64,000 bases of DNA from Arsenicicoccus piscis. Lineage in GTDB: Bacteria; Actinomycetota; Actinomycetes; Actinomycetales; Dermatophilaceae. The translations under genes were made by a program, and so were the position numbers. Shown piece by piece: positions 12,495 to 21,411 of this stretch. The stretch covers positions 1-64,000 of the forward strand of contig NZ_JAKZHV010000005.1 in NCBI RefSeq assembly GCF_022568835.1. The letters are read 5' to 3'. Positions within the stretch are counted from its first letter, which is position 1. Each line of letters opens with the position of its first letter. Under the pieces are notes generated by a model that worked only from the letters and a program-made list of their open reading frames with translations, was not told the DNA's origin and ran no database searches.

Positions 12495-14267
12495 GTGAGC
12501 ACCGAGGAGCACGGATCTGGGCACAAGCCGGACGAGCCCGACCAGCACGACTACCCCCAGCACGACGACCGCAAGCACGGGGACGGTCAGCACGGAGACG
12601 GTCAGCACGAGCACGGCAGCGTGCCGGGGTCCGAGCAGGAGTGGGACGAGCGTTACGCCGAGCAGGTGTGGAGTGGCCGGCCCAACGGTGCGCTGGTCGA
12701 CGAAATCGCTGACCTCGCGCCCGGTCGCGTGCTGGACATCGGGTGCGGTGAGGGCGCCGACGCGATCTGGCTCGCAGGGCGTGGCTGGCAGGTGACCGCC
12801 CTCGACGTGTCGGGGGTCGCGATCGCCCGCGCCCGCGCGGCCGCCGAGGAGGCGGGGGTGCACGTCACCTGGGTGCACTCCGGGCTGACCGAGGCGGACG
12901 TCCCCGTCGGCGGTTTCGACCTGGTGACGGCGTTCTACCCGGCGTTGCGCAAGACCTCCGAGCGGCTGGCCGAGCGGGCCGCGCTGGCGGCGGTCGCCCC
13001 GGGCGGCACGCTGCTGTGGGTCGAGCACGCCGACATCGACCGCGAGCACGCGCTGGAGCGGGGATTCGACCCGGACGACTACGTCGGGGTGGACGACGTG
13101 CTGGCCCTGATCCGCCCGGACGCGGCCGACGCGACCATCGGCACGGCCACCGACGCGACGGCCAGCACCGACGCCTGGACCATCGACGGCGAGGGCCGCC
13201 GGCCGCGCCGGATCGAGGGCGGCGCCGGCGCCCACCACCACACCGACCTGCTGCTGCGCGCCCGCCGCGCCGAGGCCGGCGAGGTCGACGCCGAGGCGAC
13301 CGACCCGGCAGCCGCCACCGCCCCGACCACCTCAACCATGACCGCCAGCACCCTGACGGTCACCGCCACCGACGGGACGCCGGTGCACGTCCACGTCTGG
13401 CTGCCACCAGGGCGGCCGAAGGCGGTCGTCCAGCTCGCCCACGGCATGTCGGAGCACGCGAGCCGCTACGCCCGGCTGGCGCAGGCGCTGACCGCTGCGG
13501 GCTACGCGGTCTACGCCGACGACCACCGGGGCCACGGCGAGACGGCGGCGAGCCCGGACGACTACGGCTTCTTCGGCGACCGCGACGGGTGGGACCTGCT
13601 CGTCGGTGACCTGGTCGCCCTCACGGCCACCATCAAGGAGCGTCACCCGGGGCTGCCGGTGGTCCTGCTCGGCCACAGCATGGGATCGCTGCTGGCCCGC
13701 ACCTATGTCCTCGAGCACGGCCGCGACCTCGCCGGCGCGGTGTTCTCCGGCACGGCGGGCGACCCGGGCCCCGTGCGCCGGTTCGGGCTGGCGCTCGCGC
13801 TCGCGGAGACGCGGGTGCGCGGACCGCGTCACCGCAGCACCGTGCTGGACTCGATGACCTTCAGCGGCCACAACAAGCGGTTCGCGCCCAACCGCACCGA
13901 CTTCGACTGGCTGTCGCGCGACGAGGACGAGGTCGACCGCTACGTCGCCGACCCGGCGTGCGGGTTCATCGGGACCTCCCGCTTCTTCGCCGACCTGCTC
14001 GACGGCGTGGGTCGGATCAGCGACGACCGACGGCTGGCCGGCGTCCCCCAGGGCCTGCCGGTGCTGCTGCTAAGCGGCGGCGACGACCCGGTCGGCGACT
14101 TCGGCAAGGGGCCGCGCCAGGTGGCCGACCAGCTGCGCCGCGTCGGGCTGCGCGACGTCGACGTGCGGCTCTATCCGGGCGCGCGGCACGAGGTGTTCAA
14201 CGAGACCAACCGCGACGAGGTCACTGCAGACCTGATCGGCTGGCTGGACGAGCGCCTCGCTCGCTGA
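12495..14267 (+). CDS. Fusion of a class I SAM methyltransferase with a monoacylglycerol-lipase-like hydrolase
   Basis: 590 residues in one open frame. Residues 1-42 are His/Asp-rich (a possible metal-binding tail) and contain a 15-bp tandem repeat (12576-12605). About 50-205 form a small methyltransferase domain with motif I LDIGCGEGA (80-88) and FDLVTAFY; this resembles the TehB/thiopurine-type group. A 30-residue Ala/Thr-rich linker leads to an alpha/beta hydrolase (about 285-590) with LAHGMSEHASRY, DHRGHGET, nucleophile elbow GHSMGS (Ser ~395), Asp in GGDDPVGDF and His in GARHEVF, typical of monoacylglycerol lipases. Met 282 (13338) could start a separate hydrolase gene. Substrates are unknown. 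The start GTG has CAGAGT six bases upstream, a weak leaderless signal. Confidence 0.8.
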   Translation: MSTEEHGSGHKPDEPDQHDYPQHDDRKHGDGQHGDGQHEHGSVPGSEQEWDERYAEQVWSGRPNGALVDEIADLAPGRVLDIGCGEGADAIWLAGRGWQVTALDVSGVAIARARAAAEEAGVHVTWVHSGLTEADVPVGGFDLVTAFYPALRKTSERLAERAALAAVAPGGTLLWVEHADIDREHALERGFDPDDYVGVDDVLALIRPDAADATIGTATDATASTDAWTIDGEGRRPRRIEGGAGAHHHTDLLLRARRAEAGEVDAEATDPAAATAPTTSTMTASTLTVTATDGTPVHVHVWLPPGRPKAVVQLAHGMSEHASRYARLAQALTAAGYAVYADDHRGHGETAASPDDYGFFGDRDGWDLLVGDLVALTATIKERHPGLPVVLLGHSMGSLLARTYVLEHGRDLAGAVFSGTAGDPGPVRRFGLALALAETRVRGPRHRSTVLDSMTFSGHNKRFAPNRTDFDWLSRDEDEVDRYVADPACGFIGTSRFFADLLDGVGRISDDRRLAGVPQGLPVLLLSGGDDPVGDFGKGPRQVADQLRRVGLRDVDVRLYPGARHEVFNETNRDEVTADLIGWLDERLAR

Positions 14268-14324
14268 GCGGTCGTGCGTGGCGCGGGCGCTCCGCCCGCC
14301 GAGCGGCTCCCGCGCGCGGCGCCT

Positions 14325-14341
14325 CCCCCCCCCCCCCCCCC
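14325..14341. repeat. Homopolymer tract of 17 cytosines
   Basis: An uninterrupted C17 run lies in the 174-bp spacer upstream of ilvD, about 100 bases before its start. Such a tract is exceptional elsewhere in the window. It could be a slippage-prone regulatory tract or a sequencing/assembly artefact. Confidence 0.9.
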
Positions 14342-14441
14342 GCGCCACCCGGCCGGCCGTCTCGCGCACTGACGGCCGAGCGCCAGGCCCAGGCAGGAGG
14401 TCTACCGTGGGGAGGACGCACCGACTCGGAAGGACCGCACC

Positions 14442-16283
14442 ATGCCGCAGCTCCGCTCCCGCACGACGACCCATGGCCGCAACATGGCCGGGGCCCGCGC
14501 CCTGTGGCGGGCGACGGGCATGGGTGAGGGCGACTTCGGCAAGCCGATCGTCGCCATCGCGAACTCGTTCACCCAGTTCGTGCCCGGCCACGTGCACCTC
14601 AAGGACATGGGCCAGCTGGTCGCGGGCGCGATCGCCGAGGCCGGGGGAGTGGGCCGCGAGTTCAACACCATCGCGGTCGACGACGGCATCGCGATGGGCC
14701 ACTCGGGCATGCTCTACTCGCTGCCGAGCCGCGAGATCATCGCCGACTCGGTCGAGTTCATGGTCAACGCCCACCAGGCCGACGCGCTCGTGTGCATCTC
14801 GAACTGCGACAAGATCACGCCCGGCATGCTGCTCGCGGCACTGCGCCTCAACATCCCCACGGTCTTCGTCTCCGGCGGTCCGATGGAGGCCGGCAAGGCG
14901 ATCATCGGCGAGGACGGCACTGCGCAGACGCGCCTGGACCTCATCGACGCGATGATCAAGTCGGTCGACGACACGGTCTCCGACGAGGACATCACGACCA
15001 TCGAGCAGAACGCCTGCCCCACGTGCGGCTCCTGCTCGGGCATGTTCACGGCCAACTCGATGAACTGCCTCACCGAGGCGCTCGGCCTCTCGCTGCCGGG
15101 CAACGGCTCGACCCTCGCGACCGCCGCCGCGCGCAAGGAGCTCTTCCTCGACGCCGGTCGGCTCGTCGTCGACCTGTGCCGGCAGTACTACGAGGGTGAC
15201 GACGCGTCGGTGCTCCCGCGGGCGATCGCCACCAAGCCGGCGTTCGAGAACGCCATGCGCCTCGACATCGCCATGGGCGGCTCGACCAACACGATCCTGC
15301 ACCTGCTCGCGGCCGCCCAGGAGGCCGAGGTCGACTTCGACCAGCACGACATCGACGCGCTCTCGCGCGAGACGCCGTGCCTGTGCAAGGTCGCGCCCAA
15401 CACCACGCAGTTCTACATGGAGGACGTGCACCGCGCGGGCGGCATCGCGGCGATCCTCGGCGAGCTCGACCGCGGCGGCATGCTCAACCGCGACGTGCGG
15501 TCGGTCCACTCCGCGAATCTCGATGACTGGCTGGGCGATTGGGACATCCGTTCCGGTCGCACCACCGAGAAGGCCACCGAGCTGTTCCACGCCGCTCCCG
15601 GTGGCGTGCGCACCACCGAGGCCTTCTCGACCACCAACCGCTGGGCCAGCCTCGACACCGATCCCGAGCACGGCTGCATCCGGTCCGTAGACCACGCCTA
15701 CAGCTCCGAGGGCGGCCTCGCCGTGCTGCACGGCAACCTCGCGCCGGACGGCTGCATCGTCAAGACGGCCGGCGTGCCCGAGCACCAGTGGTCGTTCTCC
15801 GGGCCGGCGCGCGTCGCGGAGTCGCAGGAGGAGGCGGTCTCGATGATCCTCGGCGGGCAGATCCAGTCCGGCGACGTGGTCGTGGTGCGCTACGAGGGGC
15901 CGAAGGGCGGGCCGGGCATGCAGGAGATGCTCTACCCGACGTCCTACCTCAAGGGCGTGGGCCTCGGCCCGAAGTGCGCGCTCATCACCGACGGACGCTT
16001 CTCCGGCGGCTCGTCCGGTCTCTCGGTCGGGCACGTGTCGCCGGAGGCCGCGTCCGGCGGCCCGATCGGACTGGTCCGCGACGGTGACGTCATCGAGTTC
16101 TCGATCCCCGAGCGCCGCGTGCAGCTGATGGTGCCCGACGACGAGCTCGAGCGGCGCAGGGCCGAGCAGGCCACGCTCGGCTGGGTCCCGCGTGACCGCG
16201 ACCGCCAGGTCTCGGCCGCGCTGAAGATCTTTGCCCGGTTCGCCCAGAGCGCCGACAAGGGCGCGGCACGGAAGGTCGACTGA
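14442..16283 (+). CDS. ilvD: Dihydroxy-acid dehydratase
   Basis: IlvD dehydrates 2,3-dihydroxy-isovalerate and the methylvalerate analogue to the 2-oxo acids, the third step of branched-chain amino-acid synthesis, using an iron-sulfur cluster and Mg2+. 613 residues, standard length. Cluster ligands are seen in [10 protein letters not shown] and in [18 protein letters not shown]; the C-terminal [19 protein letters not shown] is also conserved. ATG 14442 has a good Shine-Dalgarno (GGAAGGA). The stop overlaps the start of the following DinB-like gene, so the two are translationally coupled. No other ilv gene lies nearby. Confidence 0.97.
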   Translation: MPQLRSRTTTHGRNMAGARALWRATGMGEGDFGKPIVAIANSFTQFVPGHVHLKDMGQLVAGAIAEAGGVGREFNTIAVDDGIAMGHSGMLYSLPSREIIADSVEFMVNAHQADALVCISNCDKITPGMLLAALRLNIPTVFVSGGPMEAGKAIIGEDGTAQTRLDLIDAMIKSVDDTVSDEDITTIEQNACPTCGSCSGMFTANSMNCLTEALGLSLPGNGSTLATAAARKELFLDAGRLVVDLCRQYYEGDDASVLPRAIATKPAFENAMRLDIAMGGSTNTILHLLAAAQEAEVDFDQHDIDALSRETPCLCKVAPNTTQFYMEDVHRAGGIAAILGELDRGGMLNRDVRSVHSANLDDWLGDWDIRSGRTTEKATELFHAAPGGVRTTEAFSTTNRWASLDTDPEHGCIRSVDHAYSSEGGLAVLHGNLAPDGCIVKTAGVPEHQWSFSGPARVAESQEEAVSMILGGQIQSGDVVVVRYEGPKGGPGMQEMLYPTSYLKGVGLGPKCALITDGRFSGGSSGLSVGHVSPEAASGGPIGLVRDGDVIEFSIPERRVQLMVPDDELERRRAEQATLGWVPRDRDRQVSAALKIFARFAQSADKGAARKVD

Positions 16284-16816
16284 TGACACCCACCGAGCCG
16301 GACCGGATCGAGCCGGACACCAAGGACTGGACCTTCGTCATCACCGACGGCTGCGCCGAGTGCGGCTTCGAGCCGTCGTTCGACGTGGCGAGCACCGGTG
16401 CGCTGCTGCGTGACTCGTTGCCGCGCTGGCGAGCACGACTGGCAGCAGACGACATCCACGTGCGTCCGGCCCAAGACGTCTGGTCGCCACTGGAATACGC
16501 GTCTCACGCCCGCGACACCTCGCGCGTCTTCCGGGGTCGGCTGGAGCTGATGCTGAGCCGGGACGACCCGACCTTCGACGACTGGGACCAGGACCTGGCG
16601 GCCGTGGAGGGGGAGTACTTCACGCAGGACCCGACTCGGGTCGCCGAGGAGCTGACCCGCGAGGGCGAGGCCACCGCAGCGCTGTTCGACCAGGTGACCG
16701 GCGACCAGTGGCAGCGACCCGGTCGGCGCAGCAACGGCTCCGTCTTCACGATCGAGACCTTCGCGCGCTACTTCATCCACGACGTCCACCACCACCTGGT
16801 CGACGTCAGCGCCTGA
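16283..16816 (+). CDS. DinB-like putative metalloenzyme
   Basis: 177 residues resembling the DinB/YfiT four-helix-bundle superfamily, whose members bind a divalent metal through three His and act in thiol (for example mycothiol) dependent reactions or remain uncharacterised. Likely metal ligands are His in YASHARD (about 74) and the C-terminal FIHDVHHHLVDV. An N-terminal TDGCAECGF adds two Cys that could bind metal. No membrane segment or signal peptide. The ATG overlaps the ilvD stop, so it is co-expressed with ilvD, but no functional link is evident. Superfamily assignment is fairly sure, function unknown. Confidence 0.75.
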   Translation: MTPTEPDRIEPDTKDWTFVITDGCAECGFEPSFDVASTGALLRDSLPRWRARLAADDIHVRPAQDVWSPLEYASHARDTSRVFRGRLELMLSRDDPTFDDWDQDLAAVEGEYFTQDPTRVAEELTREGEATAALFDQVTGDQWQRPGRRSNGSVFTIETFARYFIHDVHHHLVDVSA

Positions 16817-16855
16817 CGTCGCAGCCTGGCCTGACATCACTACCCGAAGCGTCGC

Positions 16856-17362
16856 TCAGAGAGCCACGTCCTCGGGGACGACCTGGTCACCCTGCAGCTG
16901 CGCGTCGGTGGGGCGCACGACCAGCACGTCGCAGCGCGCCCCGCGGACGACGTCCGTGGCGACCGTGCCGAGCAGGCGCTCGGCGATGGACACGTCGCGG
17001 ATCGCTCCGACGACGATCAGGTCGGCATGTCGGTCCTCGGCGGTCGACATCAGGGCCTGTGCCGGGTCACCCTCGACGAGCAGGGCCGCGGACGTGGTCG
17101 CCCCGACCTCGCGGGCCACGCCGACGGCGTCCGCGAGTGCCTGGCTGGCCGACGACCTGCCGCGGACGTCGCCGGCGGCCGGGTCCAGCCCGAGGGTCGA
17201 CGTGGACTTCGCCTCGGCCCGGCGCAGCAGCCCGCTCCAGGCGCACACGATGACCAGGTCGGCGTCCTCGAGCTGAGCCAGCCGGGCAGCCCGGCGGACG
17301 GTCGGCGCGGCCAGCGCGGAGCCGTCGGTGCCGACGACGATGGTGCGGTAGGTCGTCATCAT
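16856..17362 (-). CDS. Universal stress protein, UspA family
   Basis: 168 residues in a single USP domain. It starts with TIVVGTDGS and ends with the ATP-binding type stretch GTVATDVVRGARCDVLVVRP, preceded by ADLIVVGA. The canonical G-2x-G-9x-G(S/T) pattern is only partly met: the segment reads AERLLGTVATDVV, so ATP binding is uncertain. The start at 17362 (MMTTYRT) was chosen because GGAGAG lies nine to ten bases upstream; a longer frame up to 17407 has no such site. It lies downstream of the MFS transporter gene on the same strand with a 58-bp gap, possibly in one operon. Confidence 0.85.
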   Translation of the reverse strand: MMTTYRTIVVGTDGSALAAPTVRRAARLAQLEDADLVIVCAWSGLLRRAEAKSTSTLGLDPAAGDVRGRSSASQALADAVGVAREVGATTSAALLVEGDPAQALMSTAEDRHADLIVVGAIRDVSIAERLLGTVATDVVRGARCDVLVVRPTDAQLQGDQVVPEDVAL

Positions 17363-17420
17363 GGGGTGGTCTCTCCGTCCGGCTCGGGACCTGTCGATCG
17401 GGGGCATCCTGCGGGGCGCA

Positions 17421-18839
17421 TCAGTGGGCCGCCGGCAGCTGGGTCGACAGATCCTCGACGTCGCGCACGATCGGCGGCTCCTTGATCCAGAGCATGGCGG
17501 CCGCGGCCAGCCCGAGGAACACCGCAGCGAAGGTGATGGCGTTGTTCGGGTTGCTGCCCAGCAGGTGGGAGTAGATCCAGCTGAAGCTCACGGTCTGGAT
17601 CAGCATCGGGATGACGATCATCATGTTGATGATGCCCATGTAGACGCCGTAGCGGGTGGACGGGATCATCCGGACCGCCATGATGTAGGGGACGCCGAGG
17701 ATGGACGCCCACGCGATGCCGAGGCCCGTGATGGCCACCAGCACCAACCACTTGTTGTCGAGGTGGGGCACGATCAGCAACCCGACGGTGGCGCACAGCA
17801 GGGCGGCGATGTGGACCAGCTTCGCGCCGCGGCGACGAGCGGCGCTGGCGAGGGCGAACGACACCATGAAGGTGACGATGTTGTACCAGCCGTTCACCAT
17901 CCCGGTCCATGCCGTCGCCTGGGTGTAGCCCTCGTTGCTCGCGAGGTGCTCGGCATGGGGGTCGACGTCCCAGATCGACTGTGCCATCGACAAGGTGATG
18001 AACTGCCAGTAGCAGTTCATCGCGAACCACTGGAAGAAGTAGACCAGCGCGAGCTTGCGCAGCTCGACCGGCATGTCGACGATCGCTTCCCTGATCTCCG
18101 AGATCATCCGACCGGGTCCGTGCTTCTCCGCGCGCAGCGCCGCGAGCTCCTCGTCGCTCGGCGGGAGCTCCGCCGTCGACAGGACGCTGACCAGCACGGT
18201 CGCGATGGAGCAGACCGACCCGAGCATGAAGGCGCCGACGACCCAGTAGGGGATGCCGGACGCCATGGCGCCCGAGATCATCGACTGGAACACGACCAGC
18301 GACAGGTTGGCGAGCGTGATGCCGAGGCCGGCGAAGAAGGACTGCGCCAGGAAGCCCTTAGCGAGCTGCGAGGGGGGCAGCCGGTCGGCGATGAAGGCCT
18401 TGTAGGGCTCCATCGCCGTGTTGTTGCTCGCGTCCAGCAGCCACAGCAGCAGCGCCGCCATCCAGATGGCCGAGACGAAGGGGAAGAGGAACAGGCAGAT
18501 GCTGCAGCCGATCGCACCGACGATGAAGAACGGCTTGCGCCGACCCCAGCGCGGGTGCCAGGTGCGGTCGGACCAGGCGCCGATCATCGGCTGGATCAGC
18601 AGGCCGGTGATCGGGCCGGCGAGGTTGAGCAGCGGCAGCTCCTCGGGGGACGCCCCGAGATAGGTGTAGATCGGGTTGATCGCGGTCTGCTGCATCCCGA
18701 AGGAGTACTGGATGCCGAAGAAGCCGAGATTCATCAGCAGGATCTGCCGCATGCTCATCAGCGGCTTCGCGCGCACGACCGTGCGCCCGGCGCTGGTGCC
18801 GCCGTGCTCGTTCATGGAGGTGCTGGTCGCCTGGCTCAT
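17421..18839 (-). CDS. MFS transporter of the sucrose/maltose (SLC45/GPH-like) type
   Basis: 472 residues with about 12 hydrophobic segments. The signature after segment 2 reads IGAWSDRTWHPRWGRRKPFF, as in plant sucrose carriers and bacterial maltose/sucrose symporters, with DASNNTAMEPYKAFIADRLP later in the N-half. A sugar substrate imported with protons is inferred from this. The central loop (about 220-250) is cytoplasmic and charged. ATG 18839 overlaps the stop of the SRPBCC gene (ATGA), so the pair are translated together. Regulation is not visible; no sugar-catabolic genes are nearby. Confidence 0.8.
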   Translation of the reverse strand: MSQATSTSMNEHGGTSAGRTVVRAKPLMSMRQILLMNLGFFGIQYSFGMQQTAINPIYTYLGASPEELPLLNLAGPITGLLIQPMIGAWSDRTWHPRWGRRKPFFIVGAIGCSICLFLFPFVSAIWMAALLLWLLDASNNTAMEPYKAFIADRLPPSQLAKGFLAQSFFAGLGITLANLSLVVFQSMISGAMASGIPYWVVGAFMLGSVCSIATVLVSVLSTAELPPSDEELAALRAEKHGPGRMISEIREAIVDMPVELRKLALVYFFQWFAMNCYWQFITLSMAQSIWDVDPHAEHLASNEGYTQATAWTGMVNGWYNIVTFMVSFALASAARRRGAKLVHIAALLCATVGLLIVPHLDNKWLVLVAITGLGIAWASILGVPYIMAVRMIPSTRYGVYMGIINMMIVIPMLIQTVSFSWIYSHLLGSNPNNAITFAAVFLGLAAAAMLWIKEPPIVRDVEDLSTQLPAAH

Positions 18840-19315
18840 CGCGCGCCACCCCCGGCCAGGTAGGTCTCCAGACGACCGAGCTCGGCCTCCCAGCCCGCCG
18901 AGTGCTGGTCGGCGATCGACGGCGGGTAGGGGCCTTGGATGATCCGCACCAAGGTGCCGTCGCGACCGGTCTTGACGAACTCGACGCGCAGCTCCATCCG
19001 CTGCTGCGGGTCGATCTCGGGGTCCCCGCTGATCTGCTGGAGGGCGACGAACACGTCCGGGTCGAAGAACTCGGTGAACATCGCGTCGGTGGTGACACGG
19101 ACCGAGGGGTCGTCGTCGCGCACCTTGACGTGGTGGTGCCGACCGCCGGGACGCAGCTCGGACACCAGCCCGTCGGTCTCGACGTGCCACCCCGGGCTCC
19201 CTCGCCAGCGGGCCATCTGATCCGGCTCGGTCCAGGCCCGGAACAGCGTCGAGGCATCTTGGGCAAACATGCGCTCGATGATGATCATGGTGTCGGCACG
19301 TTGTTGGCTCGGCAT
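18836..19315 (-). CDS. SRPBCC / AHSA1-domain protein
   Basis: 159 residues of the Activator-of-Hsp90-like (SRPBCC) fold, typified by the N-terminal ERMFAQDASTLFRAWTEPDQMARW and the C-terminal GWEAELGRLETYL. The family binds hydrophobic ligands in a helix-grip cavity; many bacterial members are stress-linked and functionally undefined. No signal peptide. The gene is first of a three-gene minus-strand run (SRPBCC, MFS, UspA) and overlaps the MFS start by four bases. ATG 19315 lacks a clear Shine-Dalgarno. Confidence 0.82.
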   Translation of the reverse strand: MPSQQRADTMIIIERMFAQDASTLFRAWTEPDQMARWRGSPGWHVETDGLVSELRPGGRHHHVKVRDDDPSVRVTTDAMFTEFFDPDVFVALQQISGDPEIDPQQRMELRVEFVKTGRDGTLVRIIQGPYPPSIADQHSAGWEAELGRLETYLAGGGAR

Positions 19316-19410
19316 GGCAACCCCTGCAGTCGTCCACGGGGCCCGGCGGGTGCCGGGCCGGAATAGGCTCAGCGGTAGATTGCCCCCGGTTGCCGCGCGA
19401 GGCGAGTCGA

Positions 19411-19447
19411 CTGACGCGATTCGTGACGCGATTCCTGACGCGATTCG
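19411..19447. repeat. 12-bp tandem repeat, three copies
   Basis: Three copies of tgacgcgattcN lie in the 177-bp spacer between modC and the SRPBCC gene. The spacer otherwise shows no gene. Confidence 0.75.
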
Positions 19448-19492
19448 GTGGAGGCCGGCACGACCGACGCTCGGCGCGAGGCTGACGCCGGG

Positions 19493-20578
19493 TCAGTCCT
19501 GCGGGTAGATCTCGATATCGGTTGCCTTGAGCGACAACCAGATTGGCGACCCTGGGCGCAGCTGCAGCTCGGCGACCGCGGCCGGTGTGACGTCGACCAG
19601 CAGGTCCGGTCGGGCGTCGACGGCGAGTCGCACGCGATCCCCGAACGTCTCGATCGACTCGATGCTGCCCTCCACCAGGTTGCGGGCGCTGCCGTGCTGG
19701 GGCCGCTCGGTGTGCACGGCGATCGCCGACGGGCGGATCGCGGCCAGCACCCGGTGGCCGGCGGCGATCTCGGCCGGCGCGACGACGACCAGTGAGCCGC
19801 GCTCGCTGAGGTCGAGCGTCGTCGAGCGGCCGACTCGGCGCAGCACCCCGGCGTGCAGGTTCAGGCCGACGAGCGTCGCGACGTAGTCCGTGCGCGGCCG
19901 ACGTGCCACCTCGGCGGGTGGGCCGGCCTGGGTCAGCCTGCCGTGCTCGAGCACCAGCAGGCGGTCGGCGAGGGTGATGGCCTCGAGCGGGTCGTGCGTG
20001 ACGATCACCGTGGCGGCGTCGAGCTGGTCCAGGTGCGAGCGCAGCTCGGTGCGCGTGATCGATCGGGTGCGCACGTCGAGCGCCGCGGTGGGCTCGTCCA
20101 GCAGCAGCACCCCGGGGGTCGTCGCCAACGCTCGGGCGAGGGCTACCCGCTGCGACTGGCCACCGGACAGCTGCGCAGGCCGGTGATCGGCCAACGACTC
20201 GATCCCGAAGCGGCGCAACCACTCCCGCGCCGCGCGACGGGCTTGCGCACGGTCTACGCCCTGCGCACGAGGGCCGAACGCGACGTTGTCGACCGCGTCG
20301 AGGTGGGGGAAGAGTCGGTGGTCCTGGAAGACCAGCCCGACCGGTCGGTCCTCGGGTGGCAGGTAGTAGCCGCGCTCGACGTCGTCGAAGACGTTCTCGC
20401 CCAGGCTGATCCGACCGCGAGTAAGAGCTGTGATCCCTGAGATCGATTGCAGCAGAGTGGTCTTGCCCGACCCGTTGGGGCCGAGGACCACGGTGACCTG
20501 ACCGCGCGCGAAGGTCTCGGAGAGCGCCAGCTCGAAGTCGCCGCGGACGACGGACCCGTCGAACACCAGGTCGCTCAA
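19493..20578 (-). CDS. modC: ModC, molybdate ABC transporter ATPase
   Basis: 361 residues. The ATPase has Walker A LGPNGSGKTT (about 33-42), Q-loop VFQDHRLFPHL, signature LSGGQSQRVALARAL, Walker B LLLDEPTAALD and switch VTHDP. The C-terminal ~130 residues form a TOBE/MOP-type oxyanion-binding domain, as in ModC. It powers import by ModB with ModA as receptor. The start is TTG at 20578, overlapping the modB stop (TTGA), the usual coupled modBC arrangement. Sulfate or tungstate transport is a weaker alternative. Confidence 0.88.
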   Translation of the reverse strand: MSDLVFDGSVVRGDFELALSETFARGQVTVVLGPNGSGKTTLLQSISGITALTRGRISLGENVFDDVERGYYLPPEDRPVGLVFQDHRLFPHLDAVDNVAFGPRAQGVDRAQARRAAREWLRRFGIESLADHRPAQLSGGQSQRVALARALATTPGVLLLDEPTAALDVRTRSITRTELRSHLDQLDAATVIVTHDPLEAITLADRLLVLEHGRLTQAGPPAEVARRPRTDYVATLVGLNLHAGVLRRVGRSTTLDLSERGSLVVVAPAEIAAGHRVLAAIRPSAIAVHTERPQHGSARNLVEGSIESIETFGDRVRLAVDARPDLLVDVTPAAVAELQLRPGSPIWLSLKATDIEIYPQD

Positions 20579-21411
20579 CGGAGTTCACCCGCGGCGCCGT
20601 GGCCCAGACCGCCCAGCCAGCGCCCTCGCAGGCACAGCAGCACGACCAGGCAGACCCCGAGCAGCAGCAGCGACAGCGCGATGGCCGCGTCCGGGTCGCT
20701 CTCGAGCGCGAGGTAGACCGCGAGCGGCATGGTCTGCGTGCGACCCGGGAAGTTGCCGGCGAAGGTGATGGTCGCGCCGAACTCTCCGAGCGCCCGGGCC
20801 CACGACAGCAGCGCCCCGGACAGCAGCGCCGGCACCGTGAGGGGCAGCGTGACGCGGCGGAAGACGGTCAGCGGCGCTGCTCCCAGCGTGCGGGCGGCCT
20901 GCTCGAGACCGCGGTCGGCGGCGCGGAAGGCGCTCTCGACCGAGATGACGAGGAAGGGCATGGCGACGAAGGTCTCGGCGACCACCACCCCTGCGGTCGT
21001 GAACGGGAGGGTGATGCCGGTCCACTGGTCCAGCAGCCGGCCGACCACCCCGGTCCGGCCGAGCGCCATGAGCAGCGCGACGCCCGCGACGACCGGCGGC
21101 AGCACCAGCGGCACGGTGACGAGGGCGCGCACGAGCGGCACGAGGCGCGAGCGCGAGCGGGCGAGGAACCACGCCAGCGGCACCCCGACGACGACCGAGA
21201 CGAGCGTCGCCAGGGTGGCGCAGACCAGCGACAGCCGCAGCGCCGCCGCGACCTCGGGGCCCGCCAGGATGTCGCCGAGCGAGGTCCACGGCGCCCGCAC
21301 GAGCAGCGCGACGAACGGCACGACGAGCATCGCCGCGCCGATGGCCGCCGGGATCCCGAGGGGCCAGGGGACGCGCGTCCCCGTCGGGTCAGGGCGCCGT
21401 GAAGCCGGCAT
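20575..21411 (-). CDS. modB: ModB, molybdate ABC transporter permease
   Basis: 278 residues with about six membrane segments and the cytoplasmic EAA loop (RTLGAAPLTVFRRVTLPL, about 180-197) that docks on the ATPase. The ALGEFGATITFAGN stretch is typical of ModB/CysTW permeases. ATG 21411 lies inside the end of modA (23-bp overlap), so modA-modB-modC form one compact operon. Its position between a ModA-type receptor and a TOBE-containing ATPase fixes the assignment. Confidence 0.9.
   Translation of the reverse strand: MPASRRPDPTGTRVPWPLGIPAAIGAAMLVVPFVALLVRAPWTSLGDILAGPEVAAALRLSLVCATLATLVSVVVGVPLAWFLARSRSRLVPLVRALVTVPLVLPPVVAGVALLMALGRTGVVGRLLDQWTGITLPFTTAGVVVAETFVAMPFLVISVESAFRAADRGLEQAARTLGAAPLTVFRRVTLPLTVPALLSGALLSWARALGEFGATITFAGNFPGRTQTMPLAVYLALESDPDAAIALSLLLLGVCLVVLLCLRGRWLGGLGHGAAGELR

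Noticed and set aside
14070..16289. A 739-codon frame antisense to ilvD
   Set aside because: Arg/Gly/Asp-rich shadow frame of a clear ilvD gene.
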